Below, piece by piece: positions 11,034-21,446 of a stretch of 64,000 nucleotides of DNA. Source of the DNA: VAZQ01 sp963817015 (lineage in GTDB: Bacteria; Pseudomonadota; Alphaproteobacteria; Rhizobiales; Xanthobacteraceae); the NCBI GenBank assembly GCA_963817015.1, contig CAWFMV010000010.1, positions 248,001 to 312,000 on the forward strand, written 5' to 3'. Position numbers and translations under genes: made by a program. Positions within the stretch are counted from its first letter, which is position 1; each line of letters starts with the position of its first letter. The notes beneath the pieces were generated by a model. It saw nothing but the letters and a program-made list of their open reading frames with translations, made no database searches and was not told the origin of the DNA.

Positions 11034-12038
11034 CGCGTTCGACCTTGCTGAGCGCGCTATTGCGGCCTCGACGCCCGCGTCCTTGACGATGCGCTCCCAT
11101 TTCGCGACGTCGGACCTTCACGCGCGCCGCAAATTCGTCCGCCGACAGCGGCATGGCGTCGTAGAAGCTCTCGTCGAATTTCTTCTTGTTGCGCCGGATC
11201 GTCGAACATCGCGCGGATATGCCCGTTGAGCTCGTCGACGATCGGCTTCGGCGTGCCGCGCGGCGCAAACAGCCCATACCAGGTTTCCACCTCCCAGCGC
11301 GGCAGCCCGATCTCGGCCGCCGTCGGCACGTCCGGGCAGATAGGCCAAGCGCTGCGGCCGCCGCGACCGCAAGACTGCGCAGCGTGCCCTGCTCGACGAA
11401 CGGCGCCACCGTGCGCATTGCCGATCGCGATCGCCTGGATGTTGCCGGCGACGAGATCGGTCATCGCCGGCGCGATGCCGCGATAGGGCACGTGCACCAT
11501 GTCGATGCCGGCAAGCTGCGCGAACAGCGCGAGCGCCAGATGCGGCGTCGTGCCGGGCCCGGCCGAGCCGTAGTTGATCGTGCCGGGCTGCGCCTTGGCG
11601 AGCGCGATGAAGTCCTGCGCGGTGCGCGCCGGCACCTTGCCGTTGATCGTCGAGGATGTTGCGGAACCTCGGCCAGCGCCGCGACCGGCACCACGTCGGT
11701 GAGGGTGTCGACCGGATCCTTCTTGAACAGCGCGCGGATTGATGGTGATGGCGCCGTTGGTCGCGACCAGCAGCGTGTGGCCGTCCGGCTCGCCCTTGGC
11801 GACCTGCTCGAGCGCGACGTTGCCGCCGGCGCCGGTGCGGTTCTCGACCACGACGGTGAGCCCGGTCCGCTTGCCGAGCCAGTCGCCGGCGATGCGCGCC
11901 AGGATGTCGGTCGCGGCGCCCGGCCGCGACCGGCACCACGATCCGGATCGGCTTCGACGACAGCGTCTGCGCCGATGCCGGAGCGCCCAGCAGCAGCGCC
12001 GCAGCGCCAAGCAGAATGTGTCCAAGCTTTAGGGGCAT
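11016..12038 (-). CDS. Bug/TctC-family solute-binding protein 1
   Basis: Periplasmic receptor that captures carboxylic acids or aromatic acids for uptake. The N-terminus is a signal peptide (LLGAAALLLGAPASAQ). Conserved Bug features follow: PIRIVVPVAAG, VVVENRTGAGGNVALEQVA, DGHTLLVATNGAITINP, GSAGPGTTPHLALALFA and VPYRGIAPAMTDLVAGNI. ATG 12038 has GGGAGGGG upstream. The nominal stop at 11016 lies inside the UbiD start region, and single-base changes near 11115, 11200, 11345 and 11415 make the exact end uncertain. No TctA/TctB membrane genes are present, so this is an orphan receptor. It heads the UbiD/cupin/ALDH operon, which suggests it delivers the substrate of that pathway. Confidence 0.85.
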
Positions 12039-12108
12039 GTCCCCTCCCGGCCGCACTCTATCGAACTCTATCGCACGGGCGCTATAGTGCGGCAGTTGAG
12101 AGGTGAAA
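12039..12108. promoter_or_regulatory. Divergent promoter region of the two catabolic operons
   Basis: Only 70 bp separate the leftward Bug-UbiD-cupin-ALDH operon from the rightward cupin-SDR operon, so both promoters must lie here. The segment contains a tandem direct repeat ACTCTATCG (12055-12063 and 12065-12073) followed by CTATAGTGC. This could be a regulator site. No regulator gene is adjacent. Confidence 0.4.
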
Positions 12109-12642
12109 ATGGCGACTGACCGCAAATCGAAACTGGCCGAAGTCAACCACTGGGACGAGCTGCTCGACGCTGCGCGACCGCCAGCGCGAGCAGACCCGCA
12201 ACGGCATCCAGGTCATCAAGGAAGGCGAGCTGCCGCTGGAGGTGAGCCGGCAGGGCCTGATGCGCTGGTACCTGCACCCTGCGATCAAGGACACCTGCCT
12301 GTCGGTGCTGCTGTTCTATCCAGCAGGAGATCCCGCCCGGCAGCCGCTCGGGCCGGCTCAAGTTCCAGGGCGGCCAGGTGATGATGATCACCGACGGCCG
12401 CGGCTACACCACGATCGACGGCGTCAAGCATCCCTGGAAGGCCGGCGACGTGCTCAACCTGCCGCTGCGCGCCGACGGCATCATCGTGCAGCACTTCAAC
12501 GCCGATCCCAACAACCCCGCCAAATTCGTCGCGGCCGAGCCGAACTGGCTCGAAGGCGTGTCGGTCGATCGCGGCTGCGGCTTCGAGCAGCTCGAGGACG
12601 CCCCCGAATATCGCCGGCGCCGAGCGCACGCAATCGACCTGA
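12109..12642 (+). CDS. Single-cupin protein A
   Basis: About 178 residues with one cupin fold. Visible pieces are EVNHWDELLDA, RQGLMRWYLHPAIKDTCLSV, a barrel segment GQVMMITDGRGYTTIDGVKH and KAGDVLNLPLRADGIIVQHF. The last half resembles the cupin of its neighbour at 12659 and of the bicupin at 8292. ATG 12109 follows GAGAGG at suitable spacing. Frame changes are near 12178, 12330, 12358 and 12615, and the final frame stops at 12642. It is the first gene of a rightward operon. Function beyond a cupin fold cannot be assigned; a subunit of a ring-modifying dioxygenase is one possibility. Confidence 0.75.
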
Positions 12643-12658
12643 CAAGAAGGAGCAACCA

Positions 12659-13172
12659 ATGGCTGAAATCGAACGCGTGCGCGAGCGCGAGCGGCCGCCG
12701 CTCAAGGACAATCCCTATGAGCGCGTGATGGCGCAGCGCAAGGCGCTCGCCGAGCGCAATCTCACCGGCCCGGTGGTCATCGACTGCACCAAGCAGGAAT
12801 GGTTCCAGGCGCGCCAGGGCAAGCTCAAGTTCTTTCTCGATCCGGTCTCGTTCAAGGACACGCCGCTGCAGCAGTGGCGCGTGTTCATCCACGACATCAA
12901 GACGCGCTCGGGCAAGCATCGCCACCAGGGCGGGCTCGTCATCTATGTGCTCGACGGCAAGGGCTATTCGATCGTCGAAGGCGAGCGCAAGGACTGGGAG
13001 AAAGGCGATCTCGTGCTGCTGCCGATGAAGCCCGGCGGCGTCGAGCACCAGCACTTCAATGCCGATCCCGCGCACGCCGGCGATCTGGGCGGCCTTCATC
13101 AACATCCCGATCCAGGAATATCTCGCCTCCGATCTCAAGCAGGAAGAAGTGTCGCCGGACTTCAAGGAGTAG
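12659..13172 (+). CDS. Single-cupin protein B
   Basis: About 171 residues. After a charged N-terminus (MAEIERVRERERPPLKD) comes a cupin with HRHQGGLVIYVLDGKGYSI, GERKDWEKGDLVLLPMKPGG and VEHQHFNADP. The H-x-H ... G and G ... P ... H-Q-H patterns match the two cupin motifs and suggest metal binding. GAAGGAG lies ahead of ATG 12659. One frame change occurs near 13087, after which it reads AAFINIPIQEYLASDLKQEE. It is 17 bases after cupin A and 10 before the SDR, so these are co-transcribed. Cupins A and B could act together as a two-subunit counterpart of the bicupin at 8292; this is inference. Confidence 0.78.
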
Positions 13173-13181
13173 CGAGCCCCA

Positions 13182-13966
13182 ATGGACCTCGGACTGAACG
13201 GAAAAGTCGCGCTCGTGACCGGCTCGAGCCGCGGCATCGGGCGCTCGATCGCCGAGACGCTCGCGGATGAGGGCTGCGATCTTCTGCTCACCGGCCGCGA
13301 TCGCAGGCCTGCTCGACGAAACGGCGGCCGCGATCCGCGGCAAGGGCCGCAAGGCCGTGATCGTGAATATCGATCTGCGCGAGGAGCGCGCGCCCGCAAC
13401 GCTCATCGAGACGGTGCAGCGCGAGCTCGGCCGCCTCGACGTACTCGTCAACAATGCCGGCACCACCAAGCGCGGCGATTTCTTCGAGCTCACCGACGCC
13501 GACTGGCACGACGGCTACGCGCTCAAATTCTTCGCCCATGTGCGGCTCACGCGCGCGGCCTGGCCGCTGTTGAAGGCGCGGCGCGGCTCGCTCATCACCA
13601 TCGGCGGGACCAGCGGGCGCAAGCCAGAGGCCGCCTTCACCATCGGCAGCTCGGTCAATGCCGCCTGTCGCGGCCTTCAGCAAGGCGATGGCGCATCGCG
13701 GCAAGGACGACGGCGTGCAGGTCAACTGCATCCATCCGAGCTTTGTCGAGACCGAGCGCCAGTGGCGTCGCATCAGGGCCGAGATGGAGCGCAGCGGCGA
13801 TAGCGAGGACAAGGTGCGTGCGCGGTTCGTGCGCGAAGCCGGCATCATCCGCTACGGCAAGGTCGAGGACGTGGCCGACCTCGTCGCGTTCCTGGTGTCG
13901 GCGCGCGCGACCTGGATGCACGGCGCCACCATCGATCTCGACGGCGGTGAGATCGCGGTGTTGTGA
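13182..13966 (+). CDS. Atypical short-chain dehydrogenase (no YxxxK)
   Basis: Rossmann-fold protein of the SDR family, about 261 residues, with the cofactor motif TGSSRGIGRSIAE and the NNAGTTKRGD motif. At the catalytic site, where Tyr-x-x-x-Lys is expected, the frame reads IGSSVNAAVAAFSKAMA, so both Tyr and Lys are absent. This segment lies just upstream of a frame change at about 13670, but the residues concerned are in a continuous frame. Divergent SDR members with a G-x-x-N-A-A pattern here are known to me, usually of undefined function. Another frame change is near 13305. It is tightly linked to the two cupins. It may bind a cofactor without classical reductase chemistry. Confidence 0.8.
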
Positions 13967-14296
13967 CTTGGTCTGCTGTTGGCGCGAGACAATGGACATC
14001 TTCAGACACAAACGCAACCGCGCTGCTGGAGTTGCGAAGACCAGCGCCACAGCGTTCCCTCCCCCCTTGTGGGGGAGGGACAGGGAGAGGGGTGGAACCA
14101 AGCACTGCATTCCCTCTCTATGTCGAGAGTAAACAAGGACAATCACGAACGCTCTCCTGTTTTGACTTCGCCACGGAGGATTTGCCTCGCGTTTGGTGTC
14201 TGTCGCCACCCCTCTCCCTGTCCCTGCCCCACAAGGGGGGAGGGAACCGTGGGGCACGCATCTTCGCAACTCGTGGCCGATTGTGGGCGTCAAGGC
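13967..14296. repeat. Intergenic pair of 41-bp inverted repeats
   Basis: The gap between the SDR and the flavin reductase holds no gene. It contains two 41-bp arms, 14055-14095 and 14206-14246, that are inverted copies with one mismatch, separated by 110 bp. Each arm is itself hairpin-prone (CCCCCCTTGTGGGGG). It could form a large stem-loop that attenuates read-through in the operon, or be a small mobile palindromic element. Confidence 0.8.
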
Positions 14297-16023
14297 ATGA
14301 GCATCCTGCTCACACCCGCGCGCATCGGAACGGTGGAGATCAAGAACCGCGTCGTCATGCCGTCGATGACGACGCGCACGGCCGATCCCGAGGGCTTGGT
14401 CACGGATGCCTCGCTCGCCTACTACGCGGCGCGCGCCCGCGGCGGCACCGGCCTGATCACGGTCGAGATGGCGTCGCCCGAGCGCGCCGGCCGGCATCGC
14501 AAGCGCGAGCTCGGCATCTACGATGACCGCTTCCTGCCCGGCCTGACGCGGCTCACCGCCGAGATCCATCGCCACGGCGCCAAGGCCTCGATCCAGCTCG
14601 GGCACGGCGGCGGCCACACGCGGGTCGACATCTGCGGCGAGACGCCGATCGCACCGTCGCCCATTCCGCACCCGGTCTACGAGGTCACGTTCGAGACCAT
14701 CGTGCCGCAGGAGATGTCGCATGCGCGCATCGCCGAGACGGTCGCGGCATTCGCGGCGGCAGCCTGGCGCGCGCAAACGTGCCGGCTTCGATTGCGTCGA
14801 GATCCACGCCGCGCATGGCTATCTGATCTCGCAGTTCCACGCGCCGTTCGAGAACCGGCGCATCGACCAATACGGCGGCAGCCTCGAGAACCGCGCCCGC
14901 TTCGGGCTTGAGGTGCTGCGCGCCGTCAAGGCCGCGGTCGGCGACATGCCGGTGATCTATCGGCTGTCGGTCGAGGACTATTTCGCGGGCGGCCTGCCGT
15001 GGAACGAGGGCAAGCAGATCGCGATCTGGGCGGCTGACGCGGGCGCCGACGCGCTTGCACATCAGCGCCGGCCATTATCGTTCGCTGCCGACCGCGCATG
15101 TCATGATCCCGCCGATGGCCATGCCGGATGCGCCATTCCTCGACTTCGCCAGCGACGTGAAGAAAGCGGTGCGCGTGCCGGTGATCGCGGTCGGGCGGCT
15201 CGGCGATCCGGCCATCGCCACCGCCGCGGTCGGAGACGGCAAGGCCGATTTCGTGGCGCTCGGACGCACGCTGATCGCCGAGCCGCAATGGGTCGAGAAG
15301 CTCGCCCGCGGCGAGCCGGTCCGGCGCTGCCTCGCCTGCAACACCTGCGTCGACGAGATGCGCGGCGGCGCCGGCATCGGCTGCGTGGTCAACGGCGCCG
15401 CGGGCCGCGAGCTGCGTGTTCGCCGATGCCAAGCCCCCGCAGGACGAGCGCATTGCGGTGATCGGCGCCGGTCCCGCCGGCCTCACCTACGCGTCGCTGG
15501 TCGCCGACCGCAACAGCGTCACCGTCTTCGAGAAAGACCGTCAGGCCGGCGGCGCTTCCGGCTCGCCGGCAAGGCGCCGCTGTTCCAGGACGTCGAGGCC
15601 GAGCGAGACAAGCCTTGCGCAGCTATATCGACAGCCTGGTCGCGGCCTGCCTGCACAAGGGCGTTAACGTCAAATACGGCACCGACGTCGCGGCGAAGCC
15701 CGCACCTGCTGGCGCCGTTCGACCGCATCGTGATCGCGACCGGCAGCCGCTATCGCTTCGGGCTCGGCCCGATCGTGCGCGGCGCGCTGACCTGCGGCAT
15801 CGGCCGCTGGCCGGGGCTTGGAGCGCTTTCTGATGCGCGCCAACATCCGCGACTGGTTCTATCACAGGGCGCGCCTGCCGACCGCCGAGCGCTTCAAGGC
15901 GCTCGCCCGGCCCGGCCAGCCGTCGTCGTGATCGGCGACGCGGCGCATCCCGGCAAGAGCAAGCCCGCCATCGCCAGCGCCTTCGAGGCCGCCCTGTTGC
16001 AGCCATGCGGACCTGACGCTTGA
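14297..16023 (+). CDS. Old-Yellow-Enzyme/FadH-like flavin oxidoreductase
   Basis: Multi-domain NADH:flavin oxidoreductase resembling 2,4-dienoyl-CoA reductase and its aromatic or terpenoid-reducing relatives. The N-terminal FMN barrel has IGTVEIKNRVVMPSM, the QLGHGG segment, the catalytic loop CVEIHAAHGYLISQFHAP and NQYGGSLENR-like DQYGGSLENRARF. A cysteine cluster CLACNTC plus a later Cys fits the 4Fe-4S site. Then follows a FAD/NAD(P) domain with VIGAGPAGLTYASLVA. The C-terminal part is shorter than in FadH, and several frame changes occur (near 14770, 15052, 15420, 15545, 15605, 15705 and 15800), so the true end is uncertain. Likely reduces a conjugated double bond in an aromatic or cyclic intermediate; substrate unknown. 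Confidence 0.82.
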
Positions 16024-16093
16024 CCGCGCCGCCCAGCACCTCCAATAAGAAGCAAGTAACGGCCCGGCGTTCCTGTAACCGACGAGTGCGACC

Positions 16094-17253
16094 GTGGAGA
16101 TCGATCTTCCCGACGAACTGAGCATGCTGCGCGACATGGTGCGGCGCTTCGTCGACGAGGAACTGATCCCGCTCGAAGGCAAGTCGCTCGACGGCGCAGA
16201 AGCTCAAGCCCGAGATCGAGGCGCGGCTGACCGCGCGCTGCAAGGAGCTCGGGCTCTGGCAGATCGACGTGCCGGAGGAATTCGGCGGCCAGGGCCTTGG
16301 CGTGCTCGGCCGCGTCGATCGTCTGGTCGGAGCTTGGCCGCACCGTCGCGCTGCCGACGCGCGGCGTGCGCATTCTCGGCCCCGACATCCGCGCGCCGCT
16401 CTACGCGCTCGAAGGCGAGATGCGCGAGCGCTATCTGATGCCGACCGTCGCGCGGCGAGCGCGAGAGCTGCTTCGCGCAGACCGAGCCGGACGCCGGCTC
16501 CGATCCCGGCGCGATGCGCACCACCGCGGTGCGCGACGGCGACCATTACGTCATCAACGGCACCAAGCGCTTCATCACCGGCGCCGACAGCGCCGATTTC
16601 GTCATCCTGATGGCGGCGACCGACCGCAGCCAAGGGCTCGCGCGGCGGCATCTCCTGCTTCGTGTTCGACATGGATACGCCGGGCGTGCAAGCTCACCAC
16701 CTGCTATCACACGCTCACCGGCGAGACGCCGTGGGAGATCGTGTTCGACAACGTGCGCGTCCACAAGAGCCATCTCGTCGGCAAGGAAGGCGCAGGCTTC
16801 AGCCTCGGGCAGAAATGGCTCGGCGCCGGCCGCATCAAGCAGGGCGCGCGCGCGCTCGGCGCCACGCGGCGCTGCCTCGAGCTCGCGTCGTCCTACGCCA
16901 AGCAGCGCATGACCTTCGGCCAGCCGCTCGCCAACCGGCAGGCGATCCAGTGGCGCCTCGTCGACACCTATGTGGCGCTCGAGGCCGCGACGCTTCTGGT
17001 GCATCGCGCCGCCGCGCGCTACGATCGCGGCGACGACGATCGCAACGAAGCCTATCTGGTGAAGCTCTACTGCACCGAGATGGCCTGGGAGGCCGCCGAC
17101 ATGTGCCTGCAGGTGCATGGCGGCATCGGGCTCACCACCGATCTGCCGGTCGAGCGGCTCTGGCGCGACCAGCGCAGCCACATGATCACGGAAGGCACGC
17201 CCGAGATCATGCGCATGGCGCTCGCGCGCCATGTGCTCAATACGTTCGGATGA
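16094..17253 (+). CDS. Acyl-CoA dehydrogenase
   Basis: FAD enzyme that introduces a trans double bond next to the thioester of an acyl-CoA. Motifs include the FAD-binding block CFAQTEPDAGSDPGAMRT, GTKRFITGA, the ARALGATRRCLELASSYAKQR helix region and LQVHGGIGLTTDLPVERLWR. The likely catalytic base is the Glu in ITEGTPEIMR. About 386 residues, normal length. The start used is GTG 16094; there is no strong ribosome site. Frame changes cluster at 16195-16700. It precedes the hydratase/lyase by 17 bases and forms an operon with it and the NDP-forming CoA synthetase, which fits side-chain oxidation of an aryl-CoA. Confidence 0.9.
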
Positions 17254-17270
17254 CCACCAAGGAGAGTGAA

Positions 17271-18107
17271 ATGGCTGACAAAGCAGTACAAGAACATTCT
17301 GATCGAGCGGGAGGGCGGCATCACCTTCCTGTGGCTCAACCGGCCCGACAAGCGCAACGCCATGAGCCCGGATCTGCATTTCGACATGGACGACGCGCTC
17401 GACTGGCTCGCCACCGACAAGGAGACCAAGGTGCTCGTGCTCGGCGGCAAGGGCGAAGCCTGGTGCGCCGGCCAGGACCTGCGGCTCTATTTCCGCGGCA
17501 CCCAGGACGACCCGGAGAGCGCGCTACAAGGCCAACAACGCCAGCCACAGCTGGCGCTGGGAGCGGCTCTCGCAGTTCCCGAAGCCGACCATCGCCATGG
17601 TCAACGGCTTCGCCTTCGGCGGCGCCTTCACGCAGCTCTGCGCCTGCGACTTCGCGATCGCGGCGGAGGACGCGACCTTCGGCCTGTCGGAGGTGAACTG
17701 GGGCATCATCCCGGGCGGCCTCGTGAGCTGGAACCTCACCGACATGCTGCTGCCGCGCCATGCGCTCTATTACGCGGTGACCGGCGACACGTTCGACGGC
17801 AAGCGCGCGGTCGAGATCGGGCTCGCCAATTTCGCGGTGCCGAAGGCGAAGCTGCGCGAGGAGACGATCAAGCTCGCGCAGAAGCTGATGAAGCTCAATC
17901 CGAACGTCGTGCGCTACACCAAGGAGGCGATCCGCGCCGTGCGCAGCATGACCGACAAGCAGGCGCGCGACTATCTCAAGTCGAAGCAGGATTCGCTCGT
18001 CGCGCAACGACAAGGAAATCCGCGAGCAGCACGGCATGAAGCAGTTCCTGGACGAGAAGTCGTATCGTCCGGGCCTCGGCCCGTTCAAGCGGTCGAGAAC
18101 GGCCTGA
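17271..18107 (+). CDS. Hydroxycinnamoyl-CoA hydratase/lyase-like enzyme (FerB/Ech type)
   Basis: Crotonase-family enzyme, about 278 residues. The blocks KNILIEREGGITFLWLNRP, KGEAWCAGQDLRLYFRG, PKPTIAMVNGFAFGGAFTQL and ATFGLSEVNWGIIPGGLVSW match hydroxycinnamoyl-CoA hydratase/lyases, which convert feruloyl- or coumaroyl-CoA to an aromatic aldehyde and acetyl-CoA. The family's acidic catalytic residue is the Glu of GLSEVNW, and Tyr in LYFRG corresponds to a substrate-binding Tyr; the usual Ser in FGGGFS is Thr here (FGGAFT). AAGGAGAG precedes ATG 17271. One extra A near 17282 and changes near 17525 and 18003 break the frame. Followed after 40 bases by an NDP-forming acyl-CoA synthetase, as in FerA/FerB pairs. 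A second copy lies at 44269. Confidence 0.82.
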
Positions 18108-18147
18108 GCGCGCATTCGCGGCACGATCCGCGCACGCGATACGCGCG

Positions 18148-20370
18148 ATGGAACAGACCGGCAACGCCGCCATCGAGCGGCTGTTCCACCCGCGCAACGT
18201 CGTGCTGGTCGGCGCATCGGACCGCCCCGACCACTGGTCGCGGCGCGTGTGCGACAATCTCAAGCGCTTCGGCTTTGCCGGCCGCGTCTTCCCGGTCAAT
18301 CCGAACCGCAGCGAGATCTGGGGCACGCCCTGCTTCCCCGACGCTCGATGCGCTGCCGGAGCCGCCCGACCATCTCGCGATCTTCACGCCGGCCGAGACC
18401 TCGCTGCGACGTGCTGCGCGACGGCGCGCGCCGCCGGCGCGCGCAGCGCCACGTTCTATGCGGCGGGCTTCGGCGAAGGCGGCGACGCCGAGGGCCTGCG
18501 CGCTCGCGCGCGACAGCTGCGCGCCGTGCTCGACGACACCGGCCTCACCATCGTCGGCCCCAATTGCATGGGCGTCGCCTGCGGCACAATCCAACTTCTG
18601 CCACCATCCCCGACGAGACCTTGCAGGAGCTCGCGCCAAGCCCGGTCGCGGTCGCGGCGCAGAGCGGCGCGATGTGCGCGTCGATCAACCGCGCCATCAA
18701 CGAGCTCGGCCTCAAGATCGCCTATTTCGCCTCCTGCGGCGGCCAGATCGGCTGCACGATCGGCGACTTCATCGACTATTTTGCCGATCAGCCGGAGCTG
18801 CGCGTCATCCTCTGCTACATCGAAGGCGTGCCCGATGCCGCGCACTTCCTCGCCGCCGCGCGGCGCGCTCGCGCCAACGGCAAGACCGTCGTCGCGGTCA
18901 AGATCGGCGGCTCCGAAGCCGCGCGCGCCGTTCGCGCTCGCGCATACCGGCTCGCTCGCCGGCAGCACGGAAGCGTTCGAGGCCGTCGCGGCGGCCGCCG
19001 GCGTCGTCCGCGCTCAACTCGCTCGAGGACGCCATCGAGGCGGTCGAGTTCCTCGCGCGCTGCCGCCTGCCGCGCGGCCGCAACGTCGCGGTGATGACCA
19101 ATTCGGGCGCGCTGCGCAACCTGATCACGGAAGCCGCCGACCGCACCGGCGCGCCGCTCGCGCCGCTGTCCGACGCGACGCGCGCGGCGCTGCGCGAAGG
19201 CGCTCGAGCAAGCCGACATCACCAATCCGCTCGACACCAAGCGCACCATTCCGACCGCGCAATATGTCGGCCTGCCTCGATGCGCTGGTCGACGCGCCCG
19301 AGGTCGACATCGTGCTGCCGCCGAGGAACTGCCGCGCGACGACGGCGTCGAGCGCCGCGTCGCCAATCTGCGCGCGCTCGAAGCCGCTGCCGCAGCGCGC
19401 CGCACGCGCTCGGCAAGCGGTCGCGGTGTTCACGCCGTTCATCACCGAGCACCGACCGACTACGGCCGCATCGGTGCGCGCGCAGATCCCGCACGTGCCG
19501 GTGCTGCGCGACACTCGAGCGCACGCTGCGCGTCATGCGCGCGCTCGCGGACGCCGCGTCCGCACCATCGCCGGCCGAGCTGCCGCGCCGCCCGCCGACA
19601 GCGAGCGTCGCCCGCACGCTGGCGCGCGCGCGCCGCGGCGCTCGACCGGCCGACCGCGCTCAACGAGGTCGAATTCGAAGGCGCTGCTGCGCGCCTATGG
19701 CATTCCGCTGCCGCCGGAGCGGCTGGTGCGACACCGCCGCCGAGGCGATAGCGGCCGCGCAGCGCGATCGGCTTCCCGGTCGTGCTCAAAGGCGTGTCGG
19801 CCGGCGATCCCGCACAAGAGCGATGCCGGTCTGGTGCTGCTCAACCTCGCCGACGCCGACGGCGGTGCGCGACGCGCGTCGCCGAGCTTGATGGCGCAGC
19901 GCCGGCAACGCTCGGAGCACCGCTCGACGGCATTCTGGTCGCGCAGCAGATCACAGGCGGCATCGAATGCGTGCTCGGCGTCAGCCGCGATCCGGAGATG
20001 GGCCCGGTCGTCATGTTCGGCCTCGGCGGCATCTTGGTCGAGCTGTTCAAGGACGTGAGCTTTGCGCCGCGCCGGCCTCGACCGCGACGAGCGCCGCCGC
20101 AATGGTCAAGGCGACGCGCGCCGGCCGCCTGCTCGAGGGCTTTCGCGGCAGCAAGCCGGGCGACACGCGATGCGCTGCTGCGACGCGCTGGTCAATCTCG
20201 GCCGCCTTGCCCGCGATCTCGGCGACGTCATCGAGGCGATCGACATCAACCCGTTCCTGGTCTGCGAGCGCGGCGCCTTCGCGCTCGACGGGCTCGTGGT
20301 GCTGCGGCCACCAGTACTGCGACGACCCGGCGAGGCCTGGCGGCGATTGACGCATGCGTCGCCGCCGTGA
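18148..20370 (+). CDS. NDP-forming acyl-CoA synthetase (FerA-like)
   Basis: Fused-subunit acyl-CoA synthetase of the ADP-forming superfamily, about 735 residues. Order of domains: CoA-binding Rossmann domain (FHPRNVVLVGASDRPDHWSR), ligase domain with GPNCMGVACG, AQSGAMCASINRAI and the phospho-His segment LAHTGSLAGSTEAFEA, then a C-terminal ATP-grasp domain (LLRAYGIPLPPERLV, IPHKSDAGLV, MGPVVMFGLGGILVELFKDV). At least ten frame changes occur. The last residues and exact stop are uncertain (19967 frame ends 20350; 20062 frame ends 20370). Next to a hydratase/lyase it matches the ferulate/coumarate activation module known from Sphingobium, where FerA is of this type. The acid actually used is unproven. 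Confidence 0.82.
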
Positions 20371-20401
20371 ACACTGGTTGCGAACATTGGGAGGTCTCGC
20401 C

Positions 20402-21446
20402 ATGCACGTCATTGCGTCGCTTGCCGTGCTTGCTTTGGCGAACGCTAGGCGCTGCGCTGTCGAGCCTGCCGGCCGCAGCCCAGAGCGTCGCCGATTTCTA
20501 TCGCGGCAAGACCATCACCTGCTTCATCGGCTACGGCGTCGGCGGCGGCTATGATCTGTTCGCCCGCACCATCAGCCGTCACATGTCGCGGCATATCCCC
20601 GGCAATCCGACCATCATGCCGGTCAACATGCCGGGCGCCAGCAGCCTGGTGCTCGGCAATCATCTGGCCAAGCGCGCGCCGCGCGACGGCACTGCGATCG
20701 GCGCGGTGAATTCGGCGCTGCTGTTCGACACGCTGTTCGCGGGCGCCGAGTCGAAGGCTCAGTTCAATGGCCCCGAAATGACCATGATCGGCAACGCCGT
20801 GAGCTCGGCGGCGGTGCTGATCGCCTGGCACACCACCGGCATCAAGACGCATCGACGATCTGCGCCAGAAGCCGCTGATCATCGGCGCGGTCTCGCGCAC
20901 CGGCGACACTTATCTCCTGCCGCTGTCGATCAAGAACATGCTCGGCCTCGACAATCTCAAGATCATCACCGGCTATCCGGGCACGCGCGAGATCGCGATC
21001 GCGCTCGAGCGCGGCGAGCTCACCGGCCGGGTCTGGGACATGGAGGGCATCAAGGCCGCGCGCGCCGCACTGGCTCCGCGACGGCAGCGTCAACATCGTG
21101 GCGCAGCTTGCGCCGCAAGAAGATGCCGGAAGTGCCGGCGAGCGTTCCGCTGGTCAAGGACTTTGTAGCGAGCGACGACGACAAGAAGGTGCTCGATGTG
21201 ATCTTCGTGAGCACGATCCTGGCGCGGCCCTACATCGCGCCGCCCGGCATTCCGGCCGATCGGGTCAAGGCGCTGCGCGATGCCTTCATGGCGACCATGA
21301 AGGACCCGGAATTCCTGGCGGAGATCGGCAAGCTGCAGATCAACATCGATCCCACGTCAGGCGAGGAGATGGAGCGCATCGTGCGCGACGCCTACGCACT
21401 GCCCGATGCCATCGTGCAGAAGGTGCGCAAGGCGCTGGTGGATTAG
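20402..21446 (+). CDS. Bug/TctC-family solute-binding protein 2
   Basis: Periplasmic receptor, about 347 residues. After a signal peptide (interrupted by a frame change near 20445) come VADFYRGKTITCFIGYGVGG, YDLFARTISRHMSRHIPG, NPTIMPVNMPGASSLVLGNH and KRAPRDGTAIGAVNS. The C-terminal half includes NLKIITGYPGTREIAIALER and IAPPGIPADRVKALRDAFMA. Further changes are near 20850 and 21070. GGGAGG lies before ATG 20402. It closes the presumed 12109-21446 operon, only about 30 bases after the CoA synthetase. It may bring in the aromatic acid used by that operon. No membrane subunits accompany it. Confidence 0.87.
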
